Shown here one piece after another: positions 44,801 to 53,344 of a stretch of 64,000 bases of DNA; the stretch's first letter is position 1, and each line of letters opens with the position of its first letter. The stretch lies in assembly GCA_023146255.1 (NCBI GenBank), contig JAGLCJ010000008.1:242969-306968 (forward strand). Reading direction: 5' to 3'. The position numbers and the translations under genes were made by a program. Origin of the DNA: Alcanivoracaceae bacterium (GTDB lineage: Bacteria > Pseudomonadota > Gammaproteobacteria > Pseudomonadales > Alcanivoracaceae). The notes beneath the pieces are model-generated. The model did not search any database. It was given only the letters and a program-made list of their open reading frames with translations, and was not told the DNA's origin.

Positions 44801-44959
44801 CTGTTGTTCGCCACCGGCACTGGCAGTGAGGTGCAGCGACCACTGGCCACTGTCGTCGTTGGTGGTCTGGTCACAGCCACCATATTGACCCTGCTGGTTA
44901 TTCCCGCGCTGTACCACTGGTTTGCCGACAAGCCCGCCGACATGAGCGAATCACACTAA
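41858..44959 (+). CDS. czcA: RND-family heavy-metal efflux pump (CzcA-like)
   Basis: A 1033-residue inner-membrane proton antiporter with 12 helices and two large periplasmic loops. TM4 carries SLGGIAIAIGMMVDGAVVVVEN. This differs from the DFG...DGAVV motif of Zn/Co/Cd pumps (HME1), lacking its first Asp, and resembles CusA- and HME5-type sequences. The family is therefore sure but the metal is not; the symbol is given by layout. It forms a tripartite complex with the CzcB- and CzcC-like proteins. Confidence 0.88.
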   Translation: MQTLIRFALENRLLVVVISLAMLIGGYSAYRTLPVDAYPDISPSLVQVFVETEGLAPEEVEKYVTYPIESAMNGLPQLDHVRSISNFGLSVVNIYFEDGTDIYFARQLVGERLQVARETIPDGFGEPVMGPITTGLGQILFYVLEDTSGQYSNTELREVQDWIIKFNLQTVKGVTEVLSIGGEVKQFQVRIAPNALLRYDVSLPDIKERIEANNANAGAQFIVKNDEEYIVRSVGLATDLEALRNIVVKTIDGTPVYLHQLGELGIGGEIRRGLTTKDGEGEVVVGMVLKLIGSNTSQVIAAVKEELATINENLPEGIKVQPYYDQATLVKAAVSTVINALLQGIILVALVLLAFMGGLRPSIVVALSIPFSVGFTFLAMKFFDISANLMSLGGIAIAIGMMVDGAVVVVENIDRMLRESSPDESRLHLVARACQAVARPILFAISIIIIVFLPLFTLQGVEGATFRPLAYTVAVAMLGSLVFALIVAPVASSLLMRRPQEDADKPQKDIVSLLLKGYQPLVETMVARRGVALTIAAVVLLIGILVAPRLGSEFVPRFNEGDLLIRATMAPSISLEKAETTIGVFERQLMAAFPEVTQVVSRIGRGEVGAHADPVNNAEIFVALKPQDEWQSAETLDGLYAAMGEKFADFPGAQFNFTQPIAAAVDELLTGTKAELAAKLFGDDLDVLAEKAQAIEQVIRTVQGAQDVQRDQIGGTPQLRITLNRDAIARYGLNVSDVQRTLSVAVGGGEAGQVFEGIRRFDIYVRLEESARNRADVIGQLIIENASGQRIPLEELADIEEVVGPRQITRENNQRFITIQTNVRDRDIGSFVAEADAAIAAQVDLPPGYFLKWGGQFELQQQANKRLMIVVPITLALVFLMLFVNFRSLRNALLIMLNIPLALVGGIVALWLSGQSLSVPASVGFIALFGIALENGLVLVSYLNELVKDGMSIAEASVRAACARLRAVIMTAVTTALGLFPLLFATGTGSEVQRPLATVVVGGLVTATILTLLVIPALYHWFADKPADMSESH

Positions 44960-44974
44960 TCTGGAGCAACTGAC

Positions 44975-45316
44975 ATGCAAGAGATCACCGCCTATATCAA
45001 ACACCGCAAGCTGGAAGCCGTGACCCTGGCCCTGCATCGCGTGCAGGGCGTCACCGGCATGAGTGTCGCCCACGTCGTCGGCTTCGGCAGGAGCAAGGTC
45101 AACACCAGTGCCACCAACCCGATTGACGGTGCTGGCGATTTTGTCAAACACGTAAAAGTGGAAATCATCTGTCACGATCAGTACGTGGATGAAGTGATCC
45201 AGGTGTTGAAAACCGAAGCGCATACCGGACTACGCGGCGATGGCCGCATTTTTGTCAGCGATGTCCGCCGAGCGATCCGGATCGAAGATGGTGTTGAGGA
45301 CAGTTCGGTTGTATGA
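44975..45316 (+). CDS. PII-like protein linked to metal pump
   Basis: A 113-residue PII-superfamily protein. The T-loop region (GFGRSKVNTSATNPIDGAG) lacks the GlnB uridylylation tyrosine, and the C-terminal RGDGRIFVSDV strand is conserved. PII-like proteins beside RND metal pumps form a known subgroup thought to sense nucleotides or metals. It starts 15 bases after czcA and closes the operon. Confidence 0.8.
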   Translation: MQEITAYIKHRKLEAVTLALHRVQGVTGMSVAHVVGFGRSKVNTSATNPIDGAGDFVKHVKVEIICHDQYVDEVIQVLKTEAHTGLRGDGRIFVSDVRRAIRIEDGVEDSSVV

Positions 45317-45321
45317 AAAAA

Positions 45322-45350
45322 GGAGCCCGTCTTTGAGCAGGGCGGGCTCC
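45322..45350 (+). terminator. Hairpin after czc operon
   Basis: GGAGCCCG (45322-45329) pairs with CGGGCTCC (45343-45350); an A-run precedes it and a weak T-rich stretch follows. Likely terminator of the czc operon. Confidence 0.55.
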
Positions 45351-45579
45351 GCCTTCAAGGTTTCACCCTTTGTGTCCGTCCACCAAAAATTGTAGAGGTT
45401 TGACTCCCGCAGAGCGCGCCTATCAGGGCCCAGCGATCATCTCTGTTAGCCCTGATTCCAGACGCCACGGGGTACTCTGCTTTACGACAGCGTAAAGTGA
45501 CTAGCGGGTATAGAAAGCTGTATCGTAAAGATTGCTCAAACTGGAACCCCAGGTGAAATCCGATCTACCTGGTTAGAAC

Positions 45580-46515
45580 CTAAGCGAACCACCCTCCCAC
45601 TTCGGAGAGCATCTCCAAGGCCGAATCAAAATCCATGTTTTCATCATCGTCGGCATAGGACATTGCATCCACAAACTGACTGTACTCTGCGCGGTATTCC
45701 TCGTCGCTTTCCAGACATTTCAACGCCGCGTGAATCGATTCCACGAACGTGGCATCAGTATCACGCTTGCTGGACTGCCTATCTCCATCAAATGAGGATT
45801 CAGCGACTTCAACAAATAGATCCTGATTTTCTCTAATCACCGATATCAGCGCAGCAATGTCGTGAAGATGGCGAATCATCGTAGGATCATCGCCATGAGC
45901 CGACCGATCACGCTTAAGCACTCGCCATGTAAGCGCACTTAACTTGTCGGCAGCAGTTTCAATCGGTGACAAGCATAGAATTTCCACCTCAGGTTCAGCT
46001 TCGGTGAAGTACGAAACAAGTGACTGAACCTGCCTGATCTCCGCATCCAGTCGAGGCTGGGTAAAGCTGAATTCAATCTGCAGGCCTGCCCGCAACGCTG
46101 CGCTTACATCATGGTTCTGCGGGTAACCAAGCTCGAATTTCACGTAGTTGCTGGCAACATCAACCAGATCTCTATCCAACACCAGCAGATCAACGCTCTC
46201 AACAGCGTCCAGAATGCCTTTACGGTATGCGCTGCGGGCCTTTTTCATTTGGGCTTTAGTACCTGTCCCGAGCGCAAGGCAGCGGAAGTCCAAATCTTCC
46301 GAAAAGCGCTGTATTAGCCCATACCCCTTAGAAAGACTGGTGCCCCCAGAAAAAATCGTCTGAAACCCATCGCTCTCATACTCGGCGACAGCCTTTAAGG
46401 CTTGCACTGAATACCAGTCCTTCTCGACAAAGGCAGAGCTGATACCCATTTCTGCTGCAATTTCCTCAATAATCTCGGGATCAGGAGACATACTGATACT
46501 TGATTGACTTGCCAT
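45580..46515 (-). CDS. AbiEii/AbiGii-type nucleotidyltransferase toxin
   Basis: A 311-residue nucleotidyltransferase of the AbiEii/MenT type. FSGGTSLSKGYGLI followed by SEDLDFR supplies the GS...D(x)D site, and KFELGYP with LSPIETAADKLSALTWR completes the pattern. Such toxins transfer NTPs to tRNA or other targets and stop growth or phage. ATG at 46515 overlaps the antitoxin gene by 35 bases; ATG at 46491 is an alternative. Confidence 0.82.
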   Translation of the reverse strand: MASQSSISMSPDPEIIEEIAAEMGISSAFVEKDWYSVQALKAVAEYESDGFQTIFSGGTSLSKGYGLIQRFSEDLDFRCLALGTGTKAQMKKARSAYRKGILDAVESVDLLVLDRDLVDVASNYVKFELGYPQNHDVSAALRAGLQIEFSFTQPRLDAEIRQVQSLVSYFTEAEPEVEILCLSPIETAADKLSALTWRVLKRDRSAHGDDPTMIRHLHDIAALISVIRENQDLFVEVAESSFDGDRQSSKRDTDATFVESIHAALKCLESDEEYRAEYSQFVDAMSYADDDENMDFDSALEMLSEVGGWFA

Positions 46516-46894
46516 CGTAGGACATCTTCCGGGACACACGCCCCTTCACAGCTATCAACCTCCCAGTCGGCACCTGCGTAGACTGCCCGCTGTTGTAGCT
46601 TGTCTGCTCCTGAGACGAAACCACCTCAACCCCCAGCTTCTGGGTCAGCGCCTCACGGGCAAGCTCCGGCAACGGCTTCACCGGAACGAGCTTGTTACTG
46701 AAGGAAGAGCGTCTGGCCTTGGCATACAGCCCCCGCCCGAATTTGATCAATACCTCATCCTCTACCAACTCACGCAATACCCGGCCAACCTGGTCTCGGT
46801 CGGAGAGGTCTCTAAAGTCAGCAGGAACAAAGACCACGCCCGCGTTACGGCTGATCCGATACTTGACCTTTGATTTCAATGAGTTAAGAGCCAT
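46481..46894 (-). CDS. AbiEi-type/DUF6088 antitoxin
   Basis: A 137-residue DNA-binding-type antitoxin: winged-helix segment VVFVPADFRDL ... LRELVEDEVLIKFGRGLYAKA, matching the DUF6088/AbiEi N-terminal domain. ATG at 46894 has a strong GGGAGG site. It precedes and overlaps the toxin gene, as in type IV AbiE modules, and probably represses the operon. Confidence 0.75.
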   Translation of the reverse strand: MALNSLKSKVKYRISRNAGVVFVPADFRDLSDRDQVGRVLRELVEDEVLIKFGRGLYAKARRSSFSNKLVPVKPLPELAREALTQKLGVEVVSSQEQTSYNSGQSTQVPTGRLIAVKGRVSRKMSYDGKSIKYQYVS

Positions 46895-47174
46895 AAGCAC
46901 CTCCCGAGAATCTGGCGCCACAGATTCCAAATATACGACACTATATAACACGAAAATAAGATAATTAACATTTAAAATCAGATATTTAATTAACTTGCAC
47001 GGAAACCGCGAAATTGATCATTGCCCCCCCCCTAAGAGCCCCCCTCCCAATCCAGAAGGACAGCCCACCCTACCCTCTCCCTAGAAGAACATCTGCCTGA
47101 AAAATCGACACTTCCGATCTTTGTAAAACATGTATCTAATAGCGACATGTATCCAATAAAGGCGGTAAATTCCA

Positions 47175-47594
47175 ATGAAGCTCGACAGCAAGACCAAGCG
47201 GAAGATCTATGACCGCACCCGGGGCTACTGCCACCTGTGCAGCAAGAAACTCGCCTTCACCAACTACGGGAGGCCAGGAGCCAGGGCCGCCTGGGAAATT
47301 GACCACTCAAACCCAAGGGCTAACGGGGGCACAGATCGCATATACAACCTTTACGCAGCCTGTATCAGCTGTAACAGGTCCAAACAGCATGGGTCAACCC
47401 GATCGGCCAGAGCTCAGAACGGTCGGACGCGCGCGCCCTTGTCGGCCGAAAAACGTCGGAAGGCTGTTCGGGATAACACCCTGACAGGAGGACTCATTGG
47501 CCTTCTGGGTGGAGTTGTGCTTGGACCGGCTGGAGCGGTCCTAGGCGCCGGGATTGGTGCCGCTGTTGGTAATGCCATTGATCCCGACGGCTGA
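47175..47594 (+). CDS. HNH nuclease fused to C-terminal glycine zipper
   Basis: A 139-residue protein in two parts. Residues 10-72 are a zinc-type HNH domain: C19/C22 (YCHLC), WEIDH (D43/H44), N58 and C63/C66 (CISC). A basic linker (75-100) leads to a glycine-zipper hairpin (104-134; GLIGLLGGVVLGPAG then AVLGAGIGAAVG). Glycine zippers form membrane-associated helices, so the nuclease may be membrane-linked. I do not know a described system with this fusion. It stands alone before Wadjet. Confidence 0.72.
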   Translation: MKLDSKTKRKIYDRTRGYCHLCSKKLAFTNYGRPGARAAWEIDHSNPRANGGTDRIYNLYAACISCNRSKQHGSTRSARAQNGRTRAPLSAEKRRKAVRDNTLTGGLIGLLGGVVLGPAGAVLGAGIGAAVGNAIDPDG

Positions 47595-47756
47595 ATATAC
47601 GCTAAAAGCCGATGCCTCGGATCTACCAGCATGACGTCATGTTTTGAGCAGCAAACACGTTTAGTGCCGATTCACAGCCTTCGAATGACGGCAAAGCCAA
47701 GCCATGACACTATTCTGCATGCAATAAAAATAGCGCATCTCTGGTAATCATTAGCA

Positions 47757-49256
47757 ATGGATAACAGCCCACAACAGCGCACACGCACCTATATCAATGC
47801 CCGGCGACACCACCCGGCCTGGTTGCTGCTGGCCTCGCCCCGTGCACCTCTGGTACTAGGATGCCTCACAGCCCTTTTCGACTTTGCTGAGGACGGCATT
47901 GCAGAAGCCGATGCCCTGCAAGCTCTATCCGAAATGCTGAACAATTATGCAGCTCAAGGCGAATACGAGATCGACCCCAATAATACCCATGTTCAGGCTG
48001 CTCGTGAGTTACGTCAGTGGATCAAGCGAGGTCTGGTGATAGAGCGTGGCCAACGGCTCTACAGCACCGACGCGCTGTCTTCGGCAATCCGGTTCGTAGA
48101 TTCTCTGGACAATCGGATCATGACCTCCACCGCTTCTCGATTATCAGTGGTGCAGCGAGAAATCGAGAATCTTGATGTTGGGCTCAATCCCGACGTTTCC
48201 AGCCGCAAGGCAGCAATTCAAAGGAAGATGGAGCAGCTAGAGCATGAATTGGCTGAAGCTGAAGCGGGGCACGTGCCGGTATTAACAGAATCTGAAGCAA
48301 TCGAGCGCATCCGTGAAGTATATGGCTTGGCTATCGGGCTGAAATCGGACTTCCGGCGAGTTGAAGATTCCTGGCGCGAGGCGGACCGAGGATTGCGACA
48401 GTCCATCATGTCAGAACACTATCACCGAGGCGAGATTGTAGATCGGCTTCTGGATGGCCAGGCCGCTCTGCTAGAAACCCCCGAAGGGAAGGTGTTCGAC
48501 AGCTTCCAGAAGCAACTACAGCAAAAGGTAGAACTAGATAACATGCGCGAACAACTGCGCAGCATCCTGATGCACCCAGCAGCAGAGAAGGCCCTCAATC
48601 GTTCGCAGCGACAAGAACTAAAGCGGCTTCGCATGCAACTGGTGATGGAAAGCCAAACAGTGTTACAAGCGAGAGCCCGCAGTGAGAAGGACGTTAAAGC
48701 CTTCATTCAGTCAGGACTGGCAGCAGAGCACCAACGGGTTGGCCAGTTACTGAACGAGATTCTCAATATTGCCCAGGAACTGGACTGGGAACGCCAGACA
48801 GTACGCCGGGCCGACTCCCCACTGCCCCCGATTGGCTTTGCGCTTGGCAACTTGCCGCTGGTGGAACGGTTGCGATTCAAATCACACCAGAGTGAAGCGG
48901 AGAATGAGCTGGACTTGTCACCTCAGGATTCTGACCTAAGCGGTGTCGAGGAGGAGTTCTGGGATGCACTCGACGGACTGGACCGCGAAGCTTTGGTGCA
49001 GGATACACTGGCAGTACTGGCCCAAGAAGGCCGCCCCTTGACCCTAGCGGAACTGGCCAGGCATTTACCCCCAGCACATGATCTGGAAACCTTGGCCCTA
49101 TGGTTGGGAATGGCGAGGGAAGCGGGTATAGAAATCACCGAAAAAGACATCGAAGAGTTAACGCTAACCGATGCAGATCAGCGCCACTGGCTGTTCCGGG
49201 TACCGCACGTTTCGATGAGCGAGAAGGCCTTTGACGGCATCGAATGGGAGTTCTAA
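47757..49256 (+). CDS. jetA: Wadjet JetA (DUF3375, kleisin-like subunit)
   Basis: A 499-residue DUF3375 protein. It begins with RRHHPAWLLLASPRAPLVL, then winged-helix and coiled-coil regions and an acidic C-terminal part ending in a winged helix. JetA is the kleisin subunit (MksF-like) bridging the SMC dimer that detects and cuts small circular DNA. It is the first gene of jetABCD. No strong ribosome site is seen before the ATG. Confidence 0.9.
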   Translation: MDNSPQQRTRTYINARRHHPAWLLLASPRAPLVLGCLTALFDFAEDGIAEADALQALSEMLNNYAAQGEYEIDPNNTHVQAARELRQWIKRGLVIERGQRLYSTDALSSAIRFVDSLDNRIMTSTASRLSVVQREIENLDVGLNPDVSSRKAAIQRKMEQLEHELAEAEAGHVPVLTESEAIERIREVYGLAIGLKSDFRRVEDSWREADRGLRQSIMSEHYHRGEIVDRLLDGQAALLETPEGKVFDSFQKQLQQKVELDNMREQLRSILMHPAAEKALNRSQRQELKRLRMQLVMESQTVLQARARSEKDVKAFIQSGLAAEHQRVGQLLNEILNIAQELDWERQTVRRADSPLPPIGFALGNLPLVERLRFKSHQSEAENELDLSPQDSDLSGVEEEFWDALDGLDREALVQDTLAVLAQEGRPLTLAELARHLPPAHDLETLALWLGMAREAGIEITEKDIEELTLTDADQRHWLFRVPHVSMSEKAFDGIEWEF

Positions 49257-50015
49257 GTGACAGGGATCTTCGACAAAATTACCGGGAAGAGTAATACCGA
49301 AGCGTCTGACAAGCCGGATTACGACACCGGCATCGATCATGACGTGAAGGCAGATATTCTTACAACAGAAGAACCCGGTCGAACCGAGCGCGCCCTGCGC
49401 GAGGCGTCCCAGGAATTATTGCGTCTTGGCCTACTGGAACAAAGCCACCGACCCAACTTGTATCGTACCGCCCTGATTCAGCTGGAACAATTGAATACCA
49501 TTCTCGAACCACTGGATCTGTTGGCCGAAATCGATGAGGTACGGGGTCTGGTATTTCTGTCTGTACGTCATAGCGCAGACTCAAAACAGGATGCAATGGT
49601 AGACCAAGACGACTGGTCGCATCCCCTGGTTCGCAAACAGCGCCTGACTCTGGAACAGACCCTGCTGGTGGCAATTCTACGTCAGCATTTCATTGCCTAC
49701 GAGCAGGATGCAGGAGCCGGGGCTTCCGATGCCATCATCGCGGTAGATGAGCTTATCCCGCAGCTTCAAATATACCTGGGCAATAGCGGCAGCGAATCCC
49801 GAGACCGCGAGCGGATACTCCAGTTGCTAAATCAACTACAAAACCACGGGTTGGTATCTGCACCAGACACCCATGATCGAGTCGTCATTCGGCCGATGAT
49901 TACGCACCTCGCCAACCCGGAAAACCTGACGGCATTACTACATGCACTGAAGCAGAAGATTGCGAAAATATCCGGGGAGTCACAGGAAGACGAAGAAGCC
50001 GAGAGAGAGGATTGA
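49257..50015 (+). CDS. jetB: Wadjet JetB (DUF4194, KITE-like subunit)
   Basis: A 252-residue DUF4194 protein (MksE-like). It starts at GTG directly after the jetA stop, with GGGAG seven bases ahead. Characteristic segments are EASQELLRLGLLEQ and LVRKQRLTLEQTLLVAILRQ. JetB binds the kleisin and modulates the SMC ring. Confidence 0.88.
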   Translation: MTGIFDKITGKSNTEASDKPDYDTGIDHDVKADILTTEEPGRTERALREASQELLRLGLLEQSHRPNLYRTALIQLEQLNTILEPLDLLAEIDEVRGLVFLSVRHSADSKQDAMVDQDDWSHPLVRKQRLTLEQTLLVAILRQHFIAYEQDAGAGASDAIIAVDELIPQLQIYLGNSGSESRDRERILQLLNQLQNHGLVSAPDTHDRVVIRPMITHLANPENLTALLHALKQKIAKISGESQEDEEAERED

Positions 50016-53000
50016 TGGAAAAACAATACGCGCTGGATACAACAGGGCAGGAAAGCGGCTGGCAACTGGCGCCCACCTACATCCTGCAATCACTGGAACT
50101 GTTCAACTGGGGAGGTTTCGTCGGCCTACATCGGGCGGATATCGACAGAGGTGGCACCGCTATTATCGGTCCTACCGGGAGCGGCAAGACCACTCTTGTC
50201 GACGCTTTGATGACACTAATCGCCGCCAACCCCAAATATAACCTGGCATCCACCGGCGGCCACGAAAGTGACCGGGATCTGGCGTCTTATATTCGTGGCG
50301 TCAGCGGCCCCGGTGATGGCGGGGAGGAGCAGTCACATATCGCCCGGCAAGGAAAAACCGTTACAGGACTGGCCGCTACGCTCAGCAATGGCGAAAACAT
50401 CGTTCGCCTTGGTGCGTTGCTCTGGTTTGACAGCACCAGCATGTCACCTTCAGATATGAAGAAGCTCTGGCTGTTCAGCACCAACCCGGAACAAACACTG
50501 CAAGAGTGGCTTACGGTCCAGCATGAAGGTGGAATGCGCGCCCTTCGACAACTGGACAAGACAGAAAGCGGCATCTGGACTTACCCGAGTAAGAAAGGCT
50601 ATCTGGCACGATTACGGGATTTTTTCGAGGTACGCGATAATGCTTTCAGCCTGCTCAATCGAGCGGCGGGCCTCAAACAACTGAACAGTATCGATGAAAT
50701 ATTCCGCGAATTGGTACTGGATGACAATGCCCAGTTCCAGAGAGCTCAGGAAGTGGCGAACAGCTTTGACGACCTGACCGCCATTCATGAAGAACTGGAA
50801 ATAGCCCGGCGTCAGCAGCACTCGCTGGAACCGATTAAATCCGGCTGGGAGAAATATCAGAGCAATCAGGCACTGCTGGCCGATAAAGAAACGCTGAGCA
50901 GAATACTGCCGGTTTGGTTTGGCGAGCAAGCGCATCTCTTGTGGAAGACAGAAGCGGTGCACCTGGAGCAACAACTGCAAAAAGCAGAAGCCGCGCTAAC
51001 CACCGCCGAAGAGCTCTATCATAACCAACAGCAGAGGCGAGACCATCTTAACGAGGCTTACCTGAAGCTGGGCGGTGCCGATATCGAAACGCTGGAAGCC
51101 CTGATCCGGGAAAAGCAAGCTAATCTGGCACGTTGCCAGCACCACGCAACGGATTACCAGCGGTTGGCACGTTCACTATCATTACCCGACACCCTCAGCC
51201 GCGAGGTGGTCCTGACCAATCAGGACCAAGCGAAAAAGCAAGTACAAGAGGTCGCGCAAGAGTACGAGGTGGCCAAACAAAACGCCTATGAGCACGGCAG
51301 CAGGCGCTATCAGGCAGACAAGGACCTGCAAGCCCTTAACGAAGAGCTAACCGAAATCAAAGCTCGCCCCGGCTCCAATATCCGCGCCGATTATCAGCGG
51401 TTTAGAGCGCTGCTAGCCGAAGAACTCGAACTAGCGGAAGCTGATTTGCCCTTTGCAGGCGAACTGGTACAGGTCAAGGAGCACGAGAAAGTCTGGCGCG
51501 GTTCCATCGAGCGTGCCATCGGGAGTCACCGGCTGCGTATTCTGGTACCGCCGGAGTCGGTCAAGCGAGCATTAAACTGGATCAACAGTCGCCACAATGC
51601 CCTGCATGTACGCATTCTGGAAGTGAAATCTCCGGACAAAACGCCGCTGTTTTTTGAAGATGGGTTTACCCGCAAGCTCGACTACAAGAATCACCCCTAC
51701 CGGGAAACTATCAAGGAACTTCTGGCCGGGCTGGACCGGCACTGCGTAGCGTCTCCGGAAGCATTGCATAACATGCCCCATGCGATGACGGCTGAGGGCC
51801 TAATGTCAGGCAACGCCCGTTTTTTTGACAAGCAGGATCAGAAGCGGCTGAGCGAAGACTGGCAAACCGGCTTTGATAATCGTGATAGAGTCGCTGCACT
51901 TAAGCGGGAAATTGACACCGCGAAGGCCGCGCTAGACGCCGCCACTTCTGCAGAAGAGAAAGCCAAGGCTTCAATAGCAGTACTTCATCAACGGCAAGCC
52001 TCATTAACGGCTCTCATCAATCTTGATTTTTTGCAAGTTAACGTGCCCCAAGCAGAACGGGAATTACAGGAACAACAGGACAAGCATGCAGCCCTTACTG
52101 CTCCGGAGTCAGACGCTGCAATGGCTAAGCAGAAGCTAGCGGAAGCGCAACGGCACCTGTTGGAGCTTAAGACAGAGTCGGAAAAATGTATTGAGCATCG
52201 CACTCAGATAAAAACGTCCCTCGAACACGCTGAAAAGCAGCAAAGCAAGGCGTTTCGCAGAGCTGAACCGGGCCTGAAAGATGCCGAACGGCAGCTGGCC
52301 GAAACTCATTTACCGACTATTGAGCCTCAGAAGCTGCATGACATTGACACCCTGGAGAGAGAAATAGACGATCAGCTTCGCAAAGAACTTGTAAAATTAC
52401 GTGACGCTCGCAGCGATCTTGAAAACAAATTGGTAAGAGCCATGTCTGATGCTAAACGAGAGGATCGTGGCGCTTTATCCGAAGTAGGTCGTGAACTTGA
52501 TGATGTTCCAGAATACTTGAATCGACTTACCGTACTTATCGAAGAGGCCTTGCCGGAAAAGCAGCAGCGCTTTAAAGATTATCTTACTCGCTCCTCTGAT
52601 GAAGGTGTCTCCCAATTACTCTCCACCATCGAAGGGGAGGTGGAGCGCATAGAAGAACGGCTGGAGGATCTCAACCACACCTTGCGACGTGTGGACTTCC
52701 AACGGGGACGTTTTCTGCAACTGGTCGCTAGCAAGGTGATGCCAGAGAGTCTGCGCACCCTAAACAAAGCAAGGAACCGCCTCAACTCGTCGCGACTTGT
52801 TGATGACGGCGGCGAAAGCCAGTACAAAGCCCTGCAACATATCGTCAGTCTGTTGCGCGACGCCTGCGAACGGCACCGCACGCTGGGTGCCAAGGCCTTG
52901 CTAGACCCCAGGTTCCGACTGGAATTCAAAGTATCCGTGTTAGACCGGGATAGCGGCACTCTCATCGAAACCCGTAGCGGATCTCAAGGCGGCAGCGGAG

Positions 53001-53344
53001 GCGAAAAGGAAATCATTGCCTCCTATGTACTCACCGCGTCATTGAGCTATGCGCTATGCCCGGACGGCAGCAACCGCCCTCTCTTCGGTACGATCGTATT
53101 GGATGAAGCCTTTTCTCGCAGCTCCCATGCAGTGGCCGGACGTATCATTTCTGCCCTGGGAGCATTTCATCTGCATGCACTTTTTATCACCCCAAACAAG
53201 GAAATGCGTCTGCTACGAAAACATACACGCTCCGCCGTGGTCGTCCACCGCAGAGGCAATGAATCCAGCTTGACGCCTGTTAGCTGGCAAGCGCTGGATG
53301 AGGCCCGCGAACAACGCGCAGCAAACCATGAAATCACCGGCTGA
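50015..53344 (+). CDS. jetC: Wadjet JetC (SMC-like ATPase)
   Basis: A 1109-residue SMC/MksB-like ATPase: Walker A GPTGSGKT (52-59), two long coiled coils with a hinge near 480-620, ABC signature SGGEK (about 992) and Walker B TIVLDEAF (about 1026-1033). It uses ATP to extrude DNA loops. ATG at 50015 shares a base with the jetB stop (TGATG); TTG at 50012 is an alternative. Confidence 0.92.
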   Translation: MEKQYALDTTGQESGWQLAPTYILQSLELFNWGGFVGLHRADIDRGGTAIIGPTGSGKTTLVDALMTLIAANPKYNLASTGGHESDRDLASYIRGVSGPGDGGEEQSHIARQGKTVTGLAATLSNGENIVRLGALLWFDSTSMSPSDMKKLWLFSTNPEQTLQEWLTVQHEGGMRALRQLDKTESGIWTYPSKKGYLARLRDFFEVRDNAFSLLNRAAGLKQLNSIDEIFRELVLDDNAQFQRAQEVANSFDDLTAIHEELEIARRQQHSLEPIKSGWEKYQSNQALLADKETLSRILPVWFGEQAHLLWKTEAVHLEQQLQKAEAALTTAEELYHNQQQRRDHLNEAYLKLGGADIETLEALIREKQANLARCQHHATDYQRLARSLSLPDTLSREVVLTNQDQAKKQVQEVAQEYEVAKQNAYEHGSRRYQADKDLQALNEELTEIKARPGSNIRADYQRFRALLAEELELAEADLPFAGELVQVKEHEKVWRGSIERAIGSHRLRILVPPESVKRALNWINSRHNALHVRILEVKSPDKTPLFFEDGFTRKLDYKNHPYRETIKELLAGLDRHCVASPEALHNMPHAMTAEGLMSGNARFFDKQDQKRLSEDWQTGFDNRDRVAALKREIDTAKAALDAATSAEEKAKASIAVLHQRQASLTALINLDFLQVNVPQAERELQEQQDKHAALTAPESDAAMAKQKLAEAQRHLLELKTESEKCIEHRTQIKTSLEHAEKQQSKAFRRAEPGLKDAERQLAETHLPTIEPQKLHDIDTLEREIDDQLRKELVKLRDARSDLENKLVRAMSDAKREDRGALSEVGRELDDVPEYLNRLTVLIEEALPEKQQRFKDYLTRSSDEGVSQLLSTIEGEVERIEERLEDLNHTLRRVDFQRGRFLQLVASKVMPESLRTLNKARNRLNSSRLVDDGGESQYKALQHIVSLLRDACERHRTLGAKALLDPRFRLEFKVSVLDRDSGTLIETRSGSQGGSGGEKEIIASYVLTASLSYALCPDGSNRPLFGTIVLDEAFSRSSHAVAGRIISALGAFHLHALFITPNKEMRLLRKHTRSAVVVHRRGNESSLTPVSWQALDEAREQRAANHEITG

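Noticed and set aside
45390..45430. Possible tRNA remnant (GAGGTTTGACTCCCG)
   Set aside because: The T-stem does not pair well and no other arm is present.
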